Part shown: positions 16,612 to 24,595 of the stretch, in pieces
Layout: every line of letters begins with the position of its first letter
Position numbering within the stretch: the first letter of the stretch is position 1
Assembly: GCA_963811255.1 (NCBI GenBank)
Contig: CAWEQI010000004.1
Location: 101,268-165,267, forward strand
DNA: 64,000 bases
Direction of reading: 5' to 3'
Origin: Croceibacterium_B sp963811255
Lineage (GTDB): Bacteria; Pseudomonadota; Alphaproteobacteria; Sphingomonadales; Sphingomonadaceae
Notes under the pieces: model-generated
Databases searched by the model: none
The model's input: only the letters and a program-made list of their open reading frames with translations
What the model was told of the DNA's origin: nothing
Program-made: the position numbers and the translations under genes

Positions 16612-18260
16612 GCCGCGTCTTGCGCCGGCAGTTCGGCGCGCGGCAGGCTCTGGCCGCGGATCAGGTCGGCGGCCTTTTCGCCAACCATGATCGAGGGCAG
16701 CATGGTGTTGCCGCCGGGCACCGTCGGCATCACCGAGGCGTCGGCCACCCGCAGTCCCTCGACGCCGATCACGCGCAGGTCGCTGTCGACCACCGACATC
16801 GCGCCCAGGCCCATCGCACAGGTGCCCACCGGGTGCTGGCCGACGTAGCACCAGTCCTTGAGGTAAGCGTCGAGCTCGGCGTCGCTCTGCACCTGCTCGC
16901 CCGGAGTCTTCTCCTCGCCGACCAGCTCGGCCCACGGCTCGGTGCGGTAGATCTTTCGCGTCAGGCGGATCGCCTCGCGCAGTTGGGCGCGGTCGTTCTC
17001 GGTGTCGAGGATGTTGAGCGTCACCGCGGCGACCTCGCGCGGGTCGGCGCTCTTCAGCTCGACCCATCCGCGACTTTCCGGGTGCAGCTGGACCACGCCG
17101 GCCCACCACACGTCTTGCTGGCGCGGCTTGATCCCGGGGAACCAGGTCTGCGCGTCGAAGCGGATCGGGTTGACCATGATCTGCATGTCGGGCCGCTCGA
17201 GCTCGGGCCGGGTCTTGATGACGACGTTGCAGGTGTTGACCTGATAGGTGTTGGTGCCGGTGCCGAGCAGCGCCCAGCGTACGGTATTGAACAGCAGCTT
17301 GTCCCAGCGCAGCTCACTGAGGAAGGTCACCGGCCGGGTGGCGTTCCATTCCAGGCTGGCGGTCGGATGCTCCTGCAGGTTGCGGCCGACGCCGGGGCTG
17401 TCGTGGACCACCGCGATGCCGTGCTCCTTGAGGTGCGCCGCCGGGCCGATGCCCGAGAGCATCAGCAGGTGCGGCGAGTTGTAGGTCCCCCCCGAGAGGA
17501 TCACCTCGCGCCGCGCGCGGACGAGCTGCGGCCCGCTCGGCCCCTCGATCTCGACCCCGACGCAGCGCTTGCCTTCGAACACCACGCGGCGAACGAGCAC
17601 ACCCGAGCGCACATCGAGGTTCTGCCGCCCCATCGCCGGGCGGAGGTAAGCGGTCGCCGCGCTGACCCGGCGACCGCGCCTGTCGGCGGTCATCTCGCCG
17701 CGGGCGAAGCCTTCGGGATGCGCGCCGCCGAGGTCCTCGCTCAGCGGGAAGCCGAGCCGGCGGCCGGTCTCCATCATCCGCTCGTGGTGCAGCAGCGGCA
17801 GGTCGATCGGCTTGACCCGCACTGGCCCGCCCGCACCGTGATAGGTTCCCTCGCCGCGCCACGAATCCTCCAGCCGGCGGAAATACGGCAGCACGTCGGC
17901 GAACGACCAGCCGCGCGCGCCCATCTGCGCCCACTGGTCGTAATCGCCGGGGTGGCCGCGCATTGCAAACATCCCGTTGATCGAGCCCGAGCCGCCCATC
18001 ACCCGCCCGCGCGGCAAGGGCATGCGCCGGCCGCCGAGGTTGGGCTCGGGCTCGGTCATGTAGGTCCAGTTGAACTGCGGCTTGGTCATCGCCCGCAGGA
18101 ACCCGAGCGGCATGCGGATGAACGGGTGGTTGTCGCTGCCGCCGGCTTCGAGCAGCAGCACGCTGGTATGCGGGTCCTCGGACAGGCGCGCGGCGACCGG
18201 GCATCCGGCGCTGCCGGCGCCGACGACGATGTAATCGAAAGTGTCGCCGTTTTCGGCCAA
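16608..18260 (-). CDS. GMC family oxidoreductase (choline/alcohol dehydrogenase type)
   Basis: 550-residue flavoprotein of the glucose-methanol-choline family. The N-terminal FAD motif is VVGAGSAGCPVAARL, followed by the GMC signature around PRGRVMGGSGSINGM. The C-terminal half holds CYVGQHPVGTCAMG (family catalytic His) and the closing VADASVMPTVPGGNT. It oxidises an alcohol to an aldehyde; the substrate is unknown. It is the first gene of a four-gene operon and divergent from the NTF2-like gene at 18326, with a palindrome between. Confidence 0.92.
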   Translation of the reverse strand: MAENGDTFDYIVVGAGSAGCPVAARLSEDPHTSVLLLEAGGSDNHPFIRMPLGFLRAMTKPQFNWTYMTEPEPNLGGRRMPLPRGRVMGGSGSINGMFAMRGHPGDYDQWAQMGARGWSFADVLPYFRRLEDSWRGEGTYHGAGGPVRVKPIDLPLLHHERMMETGRRLGFPLSEDLGGAHPEGFARGEMTADRRGRRVSAATAYLRPAMGRQNLDVRSGVLVRRVVFEGKRCVGVEIEGPSGPQLVRARREVILSGGTYNSPHLLMLSGIGPAAHLKEHGIAVVHDSPGVGRNLQEHPTASLEWNATRPVTFLSELRWDKLLFNTVRWALLGTGTNTYQVNTCNVVIKTRPELERPDMQIMVNPIRFDAQTWFPGIKPRQQDVWWAGVVQLHPESRGWVELKSADPREVAAVTLNILDTENDRAQLREAIRLTRKIYRTEPWAELVGEEKTPGEQVQSDAELDAYLKDWCYVGQHPVGTCAMGLGAMSVVDSDLRVIGVEGLRVADASVMPTVPGGNTMLPSIMVGEKAADLIRGQSLPRAELPAQDAA

Positions 18261-18290
18261 GGCAAGCTCTCCCGTGTCTTGCGGCCTTGC

Positions 18291-18302
18291 TAACGCTCGT
18301 TA
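18291..18302. promoter_or_regulatory. Palindromic operator candidate TAACGCTCGTTA
   Basis: Exact copy of the 12-mer at 4890, with the identity continuing for two more bases (AC/AT thereafter). It lies between the GMC operon (start 18260) and the NTF2-like gene (start 18326), again a divergent promoter gap. Confidence 0.62.
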
Positions 18303-18325
18303 CTATTGCGCGCAAGGAGGGCCGC

Positions 18326-18718
18326 ATGACCCGCGAGGATTACGACCGCTACGTCGCCGCATTCAATGCCCGCGATTATGACGCGGTGTTCGACTTCTAT
18401 GCCGACCACCCACGAATGGCGTTCTTCGGCATCGAAATCACCGCCCGCGAGCAGCTGAAGGACTTCTACGGCTTCATGCACCGCTACGTGAAGGAAACGG
18501 TGACGGTGGAGCGCTTTGCCGGAAGCGAGGAGCTGGCCGCCGTCGAAGCCATCGTGCGGATCGAGGCGACCGACGACCTGACCCGCGAAGCGCTCGACGC
18601 GCGCGGGATGCAGCAGTTCTTCCCGATCGCCAAGGGCGAGGTGCAGGAGATGCGCCAGTACATTCACTATCACTTGAAGGACGGAAAGATCGCCAGCGTC
18701 GGCTGCGCGCTGATTTGA
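18326..18718 (+). CDS. NTF2/SnoaL-like protein
   Basis: 130-residue NTF2-like domain (YDRYVAAFNARDYDAVFDFYADHPRMAFFGIEI, then QYIHYHLKDGKIASVGCALI). A strong AAGGAGG stands five bases before ATG 18326. Its position, divergent from the GMC operon across a shared operator, argues for a role in the same pathway. Reaction unknown. Confidence 0.85.
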   Translation: MTREDYDRYVAAFNARDYDAVFDFYADHPRMAFFGIEITAREQLKDFYGFMHRYVKETVTVERFAGSEELAAVEAIVRIEATDDLTREALDARGMQQFFPIAKGEVQEMRQYIHYHLKDGKIASVGCALI

Positions 18719-18826
18719 GCGGGCTTGCCAACGCACCCGCCCCGCGCCAGACTTTGTCAACGGGGAGGTGACTCCCGAAAGACCTGTCGGATGGAGAGCG
18801 GCGGTTAGCCGCCAACGAGGGAGAGT

Positions 18827-19921
18827 ATGTCAATGACGAAATGGATTCCAGCCGTGGCCGCTGGCCTGATGCTCACGACGGCGCTCGGCGGCTGCGCCAA
18901 ACAGGGCGACAGCGACAAGGGCGCGGGCCAGGCGGCCAGCGATGCCACGAACGCTGTCTGCGACCGCGACTGCCTGCTCAAGGTGACGGACGAGTACGTC
19001 GCCAGCTTCGCCAAGCACAGCGCCGACGGCGTCCCGCTCGAATCCAATGTGGCCGTCGTCGAGAACGCCAAGCCGATCAAGGTCGGCGAAGGTCTGTGGA
19101 AGGACGTCAATCCGGCCCGACCCAGTTCCAGGTCCATGTGCCCGACCCGGTCAACGAGACCGCCGGCTGGCTCGGCATGGTCCAGCGGGACGGCAAGCCG
19201 ACGATGGTCGCGATCCGTCTGAAGCTCGACAAGGACGGCAAGATCGCCGAAGCCGAGCATCTCTACTCCGCGGTCGAACGGCCCGTCGCTGAAGAACGTC
19301 GAAACCCCGCGTCCCGGGCCTCACCAGCACGATTCCGCCGGACAAGCGCCTTGACCACGATCAAGCTGATCGCCATCGGCGCCAGCTATTACGACGCGCT
19401 CGACGACAACGACGGCACTAAGATGCCGTTCGCCGCCGATTGCGAGCGGCACGAGAACGGCATGATCACCGCCGGGCCGAACGCCGGAGGTGGAATGCCC
19501 GGAGCCAAGCCGCCGGCGCATCCCACGCCGCACGATTGCGCGGGGCAGATTTCGAGCGGCGTATTCCAGTACATCAAGACCATCGGCAACCGCCGTGTGT
19601 TCGCCGCCGATCCGGTCACGGGGCTGGTGATGGGGCTGTCGCAGTTCCACCATCCGATGGACTTCACCTCTTATCCGGTGAAGGCGGCGGACGGCACGAT
19701 CGTCCAGCAAAAGCGAAGTGAAGGCATGTTCAAGAACCGCGGAGCCGTTCGACTTGCCCGCCGCGCACATCTTCAAGGTCGGCGCCGACGGCAAGGTCCA
19801 CGAGATCGAGGCGATGGGCTTCGTGGCACCGATCAATTCGCCGAGCGGGTGGGAGAACGAGCCCGCCCCGGCCAACACCAACGCGCCGGCCTCGCCAGCG
19901 GGTCCGTCGCAGAAGACGTAG
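18827..19921 (+). pseudogene. Lipoprotein of unknown function, frame broken at several points
   Basis: The start is sound: GAGGGAGAG before ATG 18827, and a signal peptide with lipobox LGGC. The frame then changes near 19118, again within about 19280-19357 (all three frames are used there) and near 19725; the final frame ends at the TAG at 19919-19921. Read across the breaks, the pieces make one protein of roughly 360 residues with blocks DCLLKVTDEYVASFAKH, MVAIRLKLDKDGKIAEAEH, LIAIGASYYDALDDNDG and AAHIFKVGADGKVHEIEAMG. Coding quality is retained in every segment, so either very recent decay or indel errors explain it. Confidence 0.65.
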
Positions 19922-19935
19922 AGAAACGCAAAAAA

Positions 19936-19965
19936 GGGCCCTCTCCCCTCGAGGGGAGAGGGCCC
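19936..19965. terminator. 30-bp perfect palindrome, probable terminator
   Basis: A perfect inverted repeat centred on CTCGAG with 14-15 bp arms (GGGCCCTCTCCCCT and its complement), flanked by AAAAAA on the left and ATTT on the right. It lies just after the lipoprotein gene and could terminate transcripts from both sides. Confidence 0.7.
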
Positions 19966-19984
19966 CATTTCACCCTTGCGGAAA

Positions 19985-20000
19985 TTTCGCATACATGAAA
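19985..20000 (-). promoter_or_regulatory. IclR-type operator candidate
   Basis: On the minus strand this reads TTTCATGTATGCGAAA. It matches TTTCGTCTATACGAAG at 26793-26808 in 12 of 16 positions (consensus TTTCRTSTATRCGAAR). It sits directly before the GTG of the MetE-like gene that leads the IclR operon. Confidence 0.5.
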
Positions 20001-20010
20001 TACCGCGCGG

Positions 20011-21136
20011 GTGATCAAGACCACCCATGTCGGCAGCCTTCCGAGAGGACCGGAGCTGGTTCCGCTGCTGCTCGCACGCGATCGCGGCGAGCCCTACGAC
20101 GCCGCCAAGTTCGACCATGTGGTTCAGGCCGCAGTGGACGACGTCGGTGGCGCGACAGGTCGAGGCCGGCGTGTCGATCGTCAGCGACGGCGAGATGGGC
20201 AAGGTCGGCTATTCGACCTACGTGATCGAGCGTCTCTCCGGCTTCGGCGGGCACACTCCGCGCAAGCCGGCGAAGGACCTCGCACAAGTGCCCGAGCTGG
20301 CCAAGAAGCTGTCGCACATCATGGGCAGCCAGGAATTCACCCGCGCCTCGGCCATCGCCAAGATCGAACTGGTCAATCTGCAGCCGCTCCACGACGACAT
20401 CCGCCGCTTCAAAGCCGCCCTCGAACGCCACGGCAGCGGCGCCGAGGCGTTCATGAACTCGGCCAGCCCCGGGCTCATCACCGCCTTCCAGCCCAACCGG
20501 TTCTATCCCAGCCACGAAGCTTATCTCGCCGACCTGGTCGAGGCGATGCGGCCCGAATACGAGACGATCGTCGAGGCCGGCTTCTACCTGCAGCTCGATT
20601 GCCCGGACCTGGCGATGAGCCGCCACACCGGCTACCAGGATCTCAGCGACGCGGAGTTCCTCAAGGTCGCGGCCGCCAACGTCGAGGCGCTCAACGCCGC
20701 CACCGCCGGTATCCCGCCCGAAAAGCTCAGGATGCACGTTTGCTGGGGCAATTACGAAGGCCCGCACGACTTCGACATTCCGCTCGAGAAGATCATCAAC
20801 ATCGTCTTGGACGCGCGGCCCGCGACGATCCTGTTCGAAGCGGCCAACCCGCGCCATGAGCACGAATGGATCGTCTGGAAGGCCGCCGACCTCGATGGCA
20901 AGATTCTCGCTCCCGGCTTGGTCGACAGCTGTTCGAACTACCTCGAAACTCCCGAATTGATCGCCCAACGGATCGAACACTTCGCTGGCATCGTCGGCAA
21001 GGAGCGGGTGATCGCCAGCACCGATTGCGGCTTCGGCACCTTCGCCGGCTACGGCAAGATCGACCCGGCGGTCGCCTGGAAGAAGCTTGCCAACTTGCGT
21101 GCCGGGGCGGACATAGCCGACGGGAGGATCGCCTAG
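20011..21136 (+). CDS. MetE C-terminal-like zinc methyltransferase, one-base frame break
   Basis: Member of the cobalamin-independent methionine synthase/UROD-like superfamily, about 374 residues. GTG 20011 opens with IKTTHVGSLPRGPEL, then VQAAVDDV. An extra G at about 20146 moves the frame to ARQVEAGVSIVSDGEMGKVGY, which runs to the end. Zinc ligands expected of the family are visible: HVCWGNYEGPHD (His-x-Cys) and a later STDCGFGTF. Such stand-alone domains transfer methyl or alkyl groups from or to thiols. IclR follows three bases later. The break may be a sequencing error, because the remaining 330 codons are intact. Confidence 0.75.
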
Positions 21137-21138
21137 CC

Positions 21139-21900
21139 ATGGCCAGCAACGGCCCGCCCGGGACTCAGTCGAGTCAGGTTAAGTCGGCCACCCGCACACT
21201 CGACATCATCGAGTACGTCGTCGCCCATCCGCGACCGCTGGTGGCGCAGGAGATCGCCACTGCGCTAGGCATCCCGGTGTCGAGCCTGTCGTACCTGTTG
21301 GCGACGCTGGTCGAGCGCGATTACCTGGTGCGCGAGGGCCGCCGCTATTCGCCGGGGCCCGGGCTCGAGCGGCTGCAGATGCACGCCGAGGCTTACTCGC
21401 TCGCGGACCGCGCCGCGCCGCTGGTGCGCACCTTGCGCGTCCAGCTGAACGAAACGGCCAGCTTCTTCGTCCGCGAAGGCTGGGAGGTCGAGGCGCTGGT
21501 GACCGAATCCAGCGAGCAGGCGCTGCGCTATGCGGTGCCGACCGGCAACCGGCTGCCGATGCATGCGCTCGCTTCGGGCAAGGCGCTGCTGGCGAAGCTG
21601 ACCGACGCCGAGCTCGACCGCTATTTCACCGAGGCGGAGCGCCCGCGCTTCACCCCTTCGACCATCACCGAAGAGAAGGCGCTGCGCAAGGAAATCGCCC
21701 ACGTGCGCAAGACCGGCATCGCCGCGACCGACGAGGAATTCAGCCTCGGGATCATCGGCATCGGCCGCGCGGTATCGATGGGCGGTGAAACCGTCGGCGC
21801 GCTCTCGGTGGCAATCCCCAAGGCCCGCTGCGACGACGAAATCCGGCGCCGGATCGAGGACTTGCTCGAACGCACCGCAGGGCTGCTGGAGACCGCCTGA
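21139..21900 (+). CDS. IclR family transcriptional regulator
   Basis: 253 residues. The N-terminal winged helix is RTLDIIEYVVAHPRPLVAQEIATALGIPVSSLSYLLATL, followed by the IclR effector domain with HALASGKALLAKL, IAATDEEFSLGIIGIGRAV and the C-terminal LSVAIPKAR. GGGAGG stands before the ATG, two bases after the methyltransferase stop. It is expected to regulate its own operon through the site at 19985 and perhaps the LigM/MetF promoters through the site at 26793. Confidence 0.92.
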   Translation: MASNGPPGTQSSQVKSATRTLDIIEYVVAHPRPLVAQEIATALGIPVSSLSYLLATLVERDYLVREGRRYSPGPGLERLQMHAEAYSLADRAAPLVRTLRVQLNETASFFVREGWEVEALVTESSEQALRYAVPTGNRLPMHALASGKALLAKLTDAELDRYFTEAERPRFTPSTITEEKALRKEIAHVRKTGIAATDEEFSLGIIGIGRAVSMGGETVGALSVAIPKARCDDEIRRRIEDLLERTAGLLETA

Positions 21901-21907
21901 GGCGTCC

Positions 21908-23095
21908 TCAGGGCCGCTCGCGCACGTCCTCCAGCTCTTCGCCCAGGTCCGCGCCTTGCTGGCCGGTGATTTCGTAAAGCGCTTCGAACGGCTTGCCGTC
22001 CGCCGCCAGTCTCTCGATCCGCTCGGGCAGCTTCGCCGCCATGGCCAGGGGCGCCACGCCGCGCAGGGCGGTGTCGCGTTCACCGGAAATGATCCCCACC
22101 AGGGCTCCGCCAGGCTGGCGGAAGCGGGCGATGTAGCCGTAATCCTGATAATACTGCGCCGTCGGCAGGGCGAGCGTTTCGCCGCTGACGAAGCGCCGTC
22201 CGGTGACCATGTCGACCAGCTCGTCGTAGGTCTCGCCGACGGCGAAGTTGGAATCGGTGAAGTTGACGTCCTGGATCATGCCCATGCCGCTGATCAGGCC
22301 GACGTAGATCACGTTGCGGTTGCGCAAGGTGTCGCTGTCGACTTGCGAAGCCGGGATGATCGACACCGGCTGCCGCGCCTGCGAAATCACCGGCATCACC
22401 GCCCGCAGCGCATAGGCGCTGGAGACCGGCAGGTAGGTTAGGCCCATATCTTCGGTGTCGCCATAGCGCCGCGGGTCCGCCGCCTGCGCCCGGGCCAGGT
22501 CGGTCTTGGAATTGATCGAAAAGTCGCGGATCATCCGATCGACTTCGGGCCGGTCGTGTTCGGTTTTGCCGAAGATGTAATAGTCGCCGACGACGATCAC
22601 TGTCGGCCGGTCGGACTCTATGAACGGCCGCCAAATCGCGTTGACCGGCGCGGGATCGACGCCGCCGCGGACCTCGTGCCCGGCGAGGAACGCGCCGGCG
22701 AGGGCGAGGAGCAGCAGCAGCGGCAGGACGGCCGCCTTGAGGCGTGCCCGGTACGGCCGCGCCGCGACCTGCTCGCACGCGTCGTCCTCGAAGCGCAGGG
22801 CATAAGTGCCGGCGGGCAGGATCAGGCGCCCGCCGCCGTGGTTGCCGCCGTCGTAATACTGCTCGAGGCGCTTGCGCAGGCGATGGACGTAAACCCGGGC
22901 GGTCGCGTCGTCGGGTTCGGCCGCGGCCTGACCGACCACCGTTTCGGCAATCTCGGCCTGGCTCGCCGGCTCGGATTCGGGCCCCCGCGCGGCGAGGAAA
23001 TCGAACAGCTCGCGCAAGCGACCCGAGCGGCCGACCAGCCCGCTTTCGCGAATCCGCTCGACTTCGTTCATGAAGGCCGGGTCGAAAGCGTTCAT
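21908..23095 (-). CDS. Membrane-anchored ToxR-like winged-helix protein
   Basis: 395 residues. About residues 10-105 form a winged-helix DNA-binding domain (LRELFDFLAARG, QAEIAETVVGQ, ATARVYVHRLRKRLEQYY, RLILPAGTYALRF), followed by one transmembrane helix (AAVLPLLLLLALAGAFLAG) and about 240 extracytoplasmic residues of unknown family (VIVVGDYYIFG, NVIYVGLISGMGMIQD). This is the ToxR/CadC plan of one-component membrane regulators. Two GTGTAACG repeats 10 bp apart lie just upstream (23113). The sensed signal is unknown. Confidence 0.78.
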   Translation of the reverse strand: MNAFDPAFMNEVERIRESGLVGRSGRLRELFDFLAARGPESEPASQAEIAETVVGQAAAEPDDATARVYVHRLRKRLEQYYDGGNHGGGRLILPAGTYALRFEDDACEQVAARPYRARLKAAVLPLLLLLALAGAFLAGHEVRGGVDPAPVNAIWRPFIESDRPTVIVVGDYYIFGKTEHDRPEVDRMIRDFSINSKTDLARAQAADPRRYGDTEDMGLTYLPVSSAYALRAVMPVISQARQPVSIIPASQVDSDTLRNRNVIYVGLISGMGMIQDVNFTDSNFAVGETYDELVDMVTGRRFVSGETLALPTAQYYQDYGYIARFRQPGGALVGIISGERDTALRGVAPLAMAAKLPERIERLAADGKPFEALYEITGQQGADLGEELEDVRERP

Positions 23096-23112
23096 CCTTG
23101 GCGGAATTCCTT

Positions 23113-23130
23113 GTGTAACGCCGTGTAACG
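23113..23130 (+). promoter_or_regulatory. Two GTGTAACG direct repeats with 10-bp period
   Basis: GTGTAACG at 23113-23120 and 23123-23130, one helical turn apart, followed by CGCGATTAC. They lie 18 bases upstream of the ToxR-like gene. OmpR/ToxR-type wings usually bind such tandem half-sites, so autoregulation is plausible. The -10 region of the divergent lipoprotein is not obvious. Confidence 0.45.
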
Positions 23131-23294
23131 CGCGATTACCGTAATTAACTTGGTTTGGCGAGCGCCGCTGTCAAAGAGAGAGAACTGGGTCTGGCCGGAT
23201 GCCCTTCAGCCTGCGAACCCTATGGATTTCTGGCGCGCAACAGCGGGTAACAGCTGCCGGGCGGCTCGGCCGTTCCGCAGGGGAGGGAATGCGG

Positions 23295-23870
23295 ATGAAC
23301 AAGTTGGCGTTAATGGCGCTGCCGGCCCTGCTGCTGGCAACCGGGTGCTCGAAGCAGCAGGCGCAGCCCGCTCCGCAAGCCACCCTGCACCAGATCATGA
23401 AGACCGAAGTCGACCCGCGCGCCGACGACGTCTGGGCGGTCGGCAATGCGCACATGAGCAAGGACGCCGGGCTCGACGGTTCGACGATGACCGACGCCGA
23501 CTGGGCCAAGCTCGCGAGCACGGCGCAGAACCTGAAGCAGGCGGCGCAGGACTTGGCGTCGCTACCCGATCCGATCACGGTCGTCGCGCCCGGCGGCAAG
23601 ATCGCCTATCAGGACGACCCCGGCGGGGACAAACCGGAAGCGGTCCAGCAGAATGTCGACAAGGATCCGCAGGGGGTGCGCGATCTCGCGAACGCGCTGT
23701 CCCGCCATATGGACAGCCTGATCGCCGCGGCCAACAAGCACGACGCCAAGGCAGCCGGCACGCTGCTCAACCAGCTCGACGGCGTGTGCGAGAGTTGTCA
23801 CGTCAAGTACTGGTACCCGTCGCAGAAGGCGCTGATCGAATCCCTCAACAAGACCAACCTGGGCACTTAG
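23295..23870 (+). CDS. Lipoprotein with C-terminal cytochrome c haem motif
   Basis: 191 residues. The lipoprotein signal ends LLATGC, and near the C-terminus CESCHVKYWYP supplies a CxxCH haem site following a four-helix-like body. This is the layout of class II cytochromes c (c-prime type), where haem attaches near the C-terminus. ATG 23295 is preferred, with GGAGGG seven bases upstream; ATG 23289 is too close. Electron carrier or gas-binding function is inferred. Divergent from the ToxR-like gene. Confidence 0.8.
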   Translation: MNKLALMALPALLLATGCSKQQAQPAPQATLHQIMKTEVDPRADDVWAVGNAHMSKDAGLDGSTMTDADWAKLASTAQNLKQAAQDLASLPDPITVVAPGGKIAYQDDPGGDKPEAVQQNVDKDPQGVRDLANALSRHMDSLIAAANKHDAKAAGTLLNQLDGVCESCHVKYWYPSQKALIESLNKTNLGT

Positions 23871-23888
23871 ACAGGGTTCTCCGCCTCG

Positions 23889-24503
23889 TTACCGGCCGAC
23901 CGGGGCGCCGGGCGGCAGTTTGAAGGAAACGGCGTCGCTCGGCGGCGGCTGGTCCGGCGGCGGAGTTTGCTTGGTCCCCCTTCCGAACGTGACTTCCGGT
24001 TTCTTGTTTGGCGCGGCCTCCGCCCCCACGGCCGCCGACTCGCGGCCGTAAGTGCGCGCGGGATCCCACGGCCCAAGCGGAGCCCCGGCTTTGACACGCT
24101 GAAGCGTGTAGGGCGCGAGCCCGGTGCCGACATAGGTCATCCGCACGGCGTCAGGGTCGAGCATCCGGAAATCGAAGATGTCGGGGATCGCCCCGGGCCG
24201 CGGGTCGTCGAAGCTGATTTCGATCCCGTTGTCGTTGGGCAGGACGATGCCGGTCGCCGAGTGGACTTCATGGACGGGGCCCGACACCTTGCGGAAATGG
24301 TTCCCGTCGCTGGCGAAGGTGCCGGGTCGGCTCCAGGTGGCGCGCCACTTCCCTTTCGCGCCCTGCGTCAGGTCGAAGCGGAAGATAGTGGTGCCGTCCA
24401 TTTGCAGCGCCCACGATCCGGCAAGCGACCCGTCGGCAGGCGATTGCCCTGCCGCTGGAGCGGCCGCCAACAGCGCAAGCGGGACGAGAAGGCGCGCGAA
24501 CAT
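23889..24503 (-). CDS. Exported protein of unknown function
   Basis: 204 residues with a clear signal peptide (MFARLLVPLALLAAAPAAGQ). The mature part is rich in beta-strand patterns (GSWALQMDGTTIFRFDLTQ, GKWRATWSRPG, IEISFDDPRPGAIPDIFDFRML), suggesting a small beta-barrel or sandwich, and ends in a proline-rich tail. No family recognised. It lies downstream of LigM on the same strand with a 92-base gap. Confidence 0.75.
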   Translation of the reverse strand: MFARLLVPLALLAAAPAAGQSPADGSLAGSWALQMDGTTIFRFDLTQGAKGKWRATWSRPGTFASDGNHFRKVSGPVHEVHSATGIVLPNDNGIEISFDDPRPGAIPDIFDFRMLDPDAVRMTYVGTGLAPYTLQRVKAGAPLGPWDPARTYGRESAAVGAEAAPNKKPEVTFGRGTKQTPPPDQPPPSDAVSFKLPPGAPVGR

Positions 24504-24595
24504 GCTCTCCAGTTAGCCGAAAACGGCCGCGCACAAAAGCAAAGGGCGGCCCGCATGCGAGCCGCCCTTCGTTGCCATTGCGCGATCGGTGCGGC

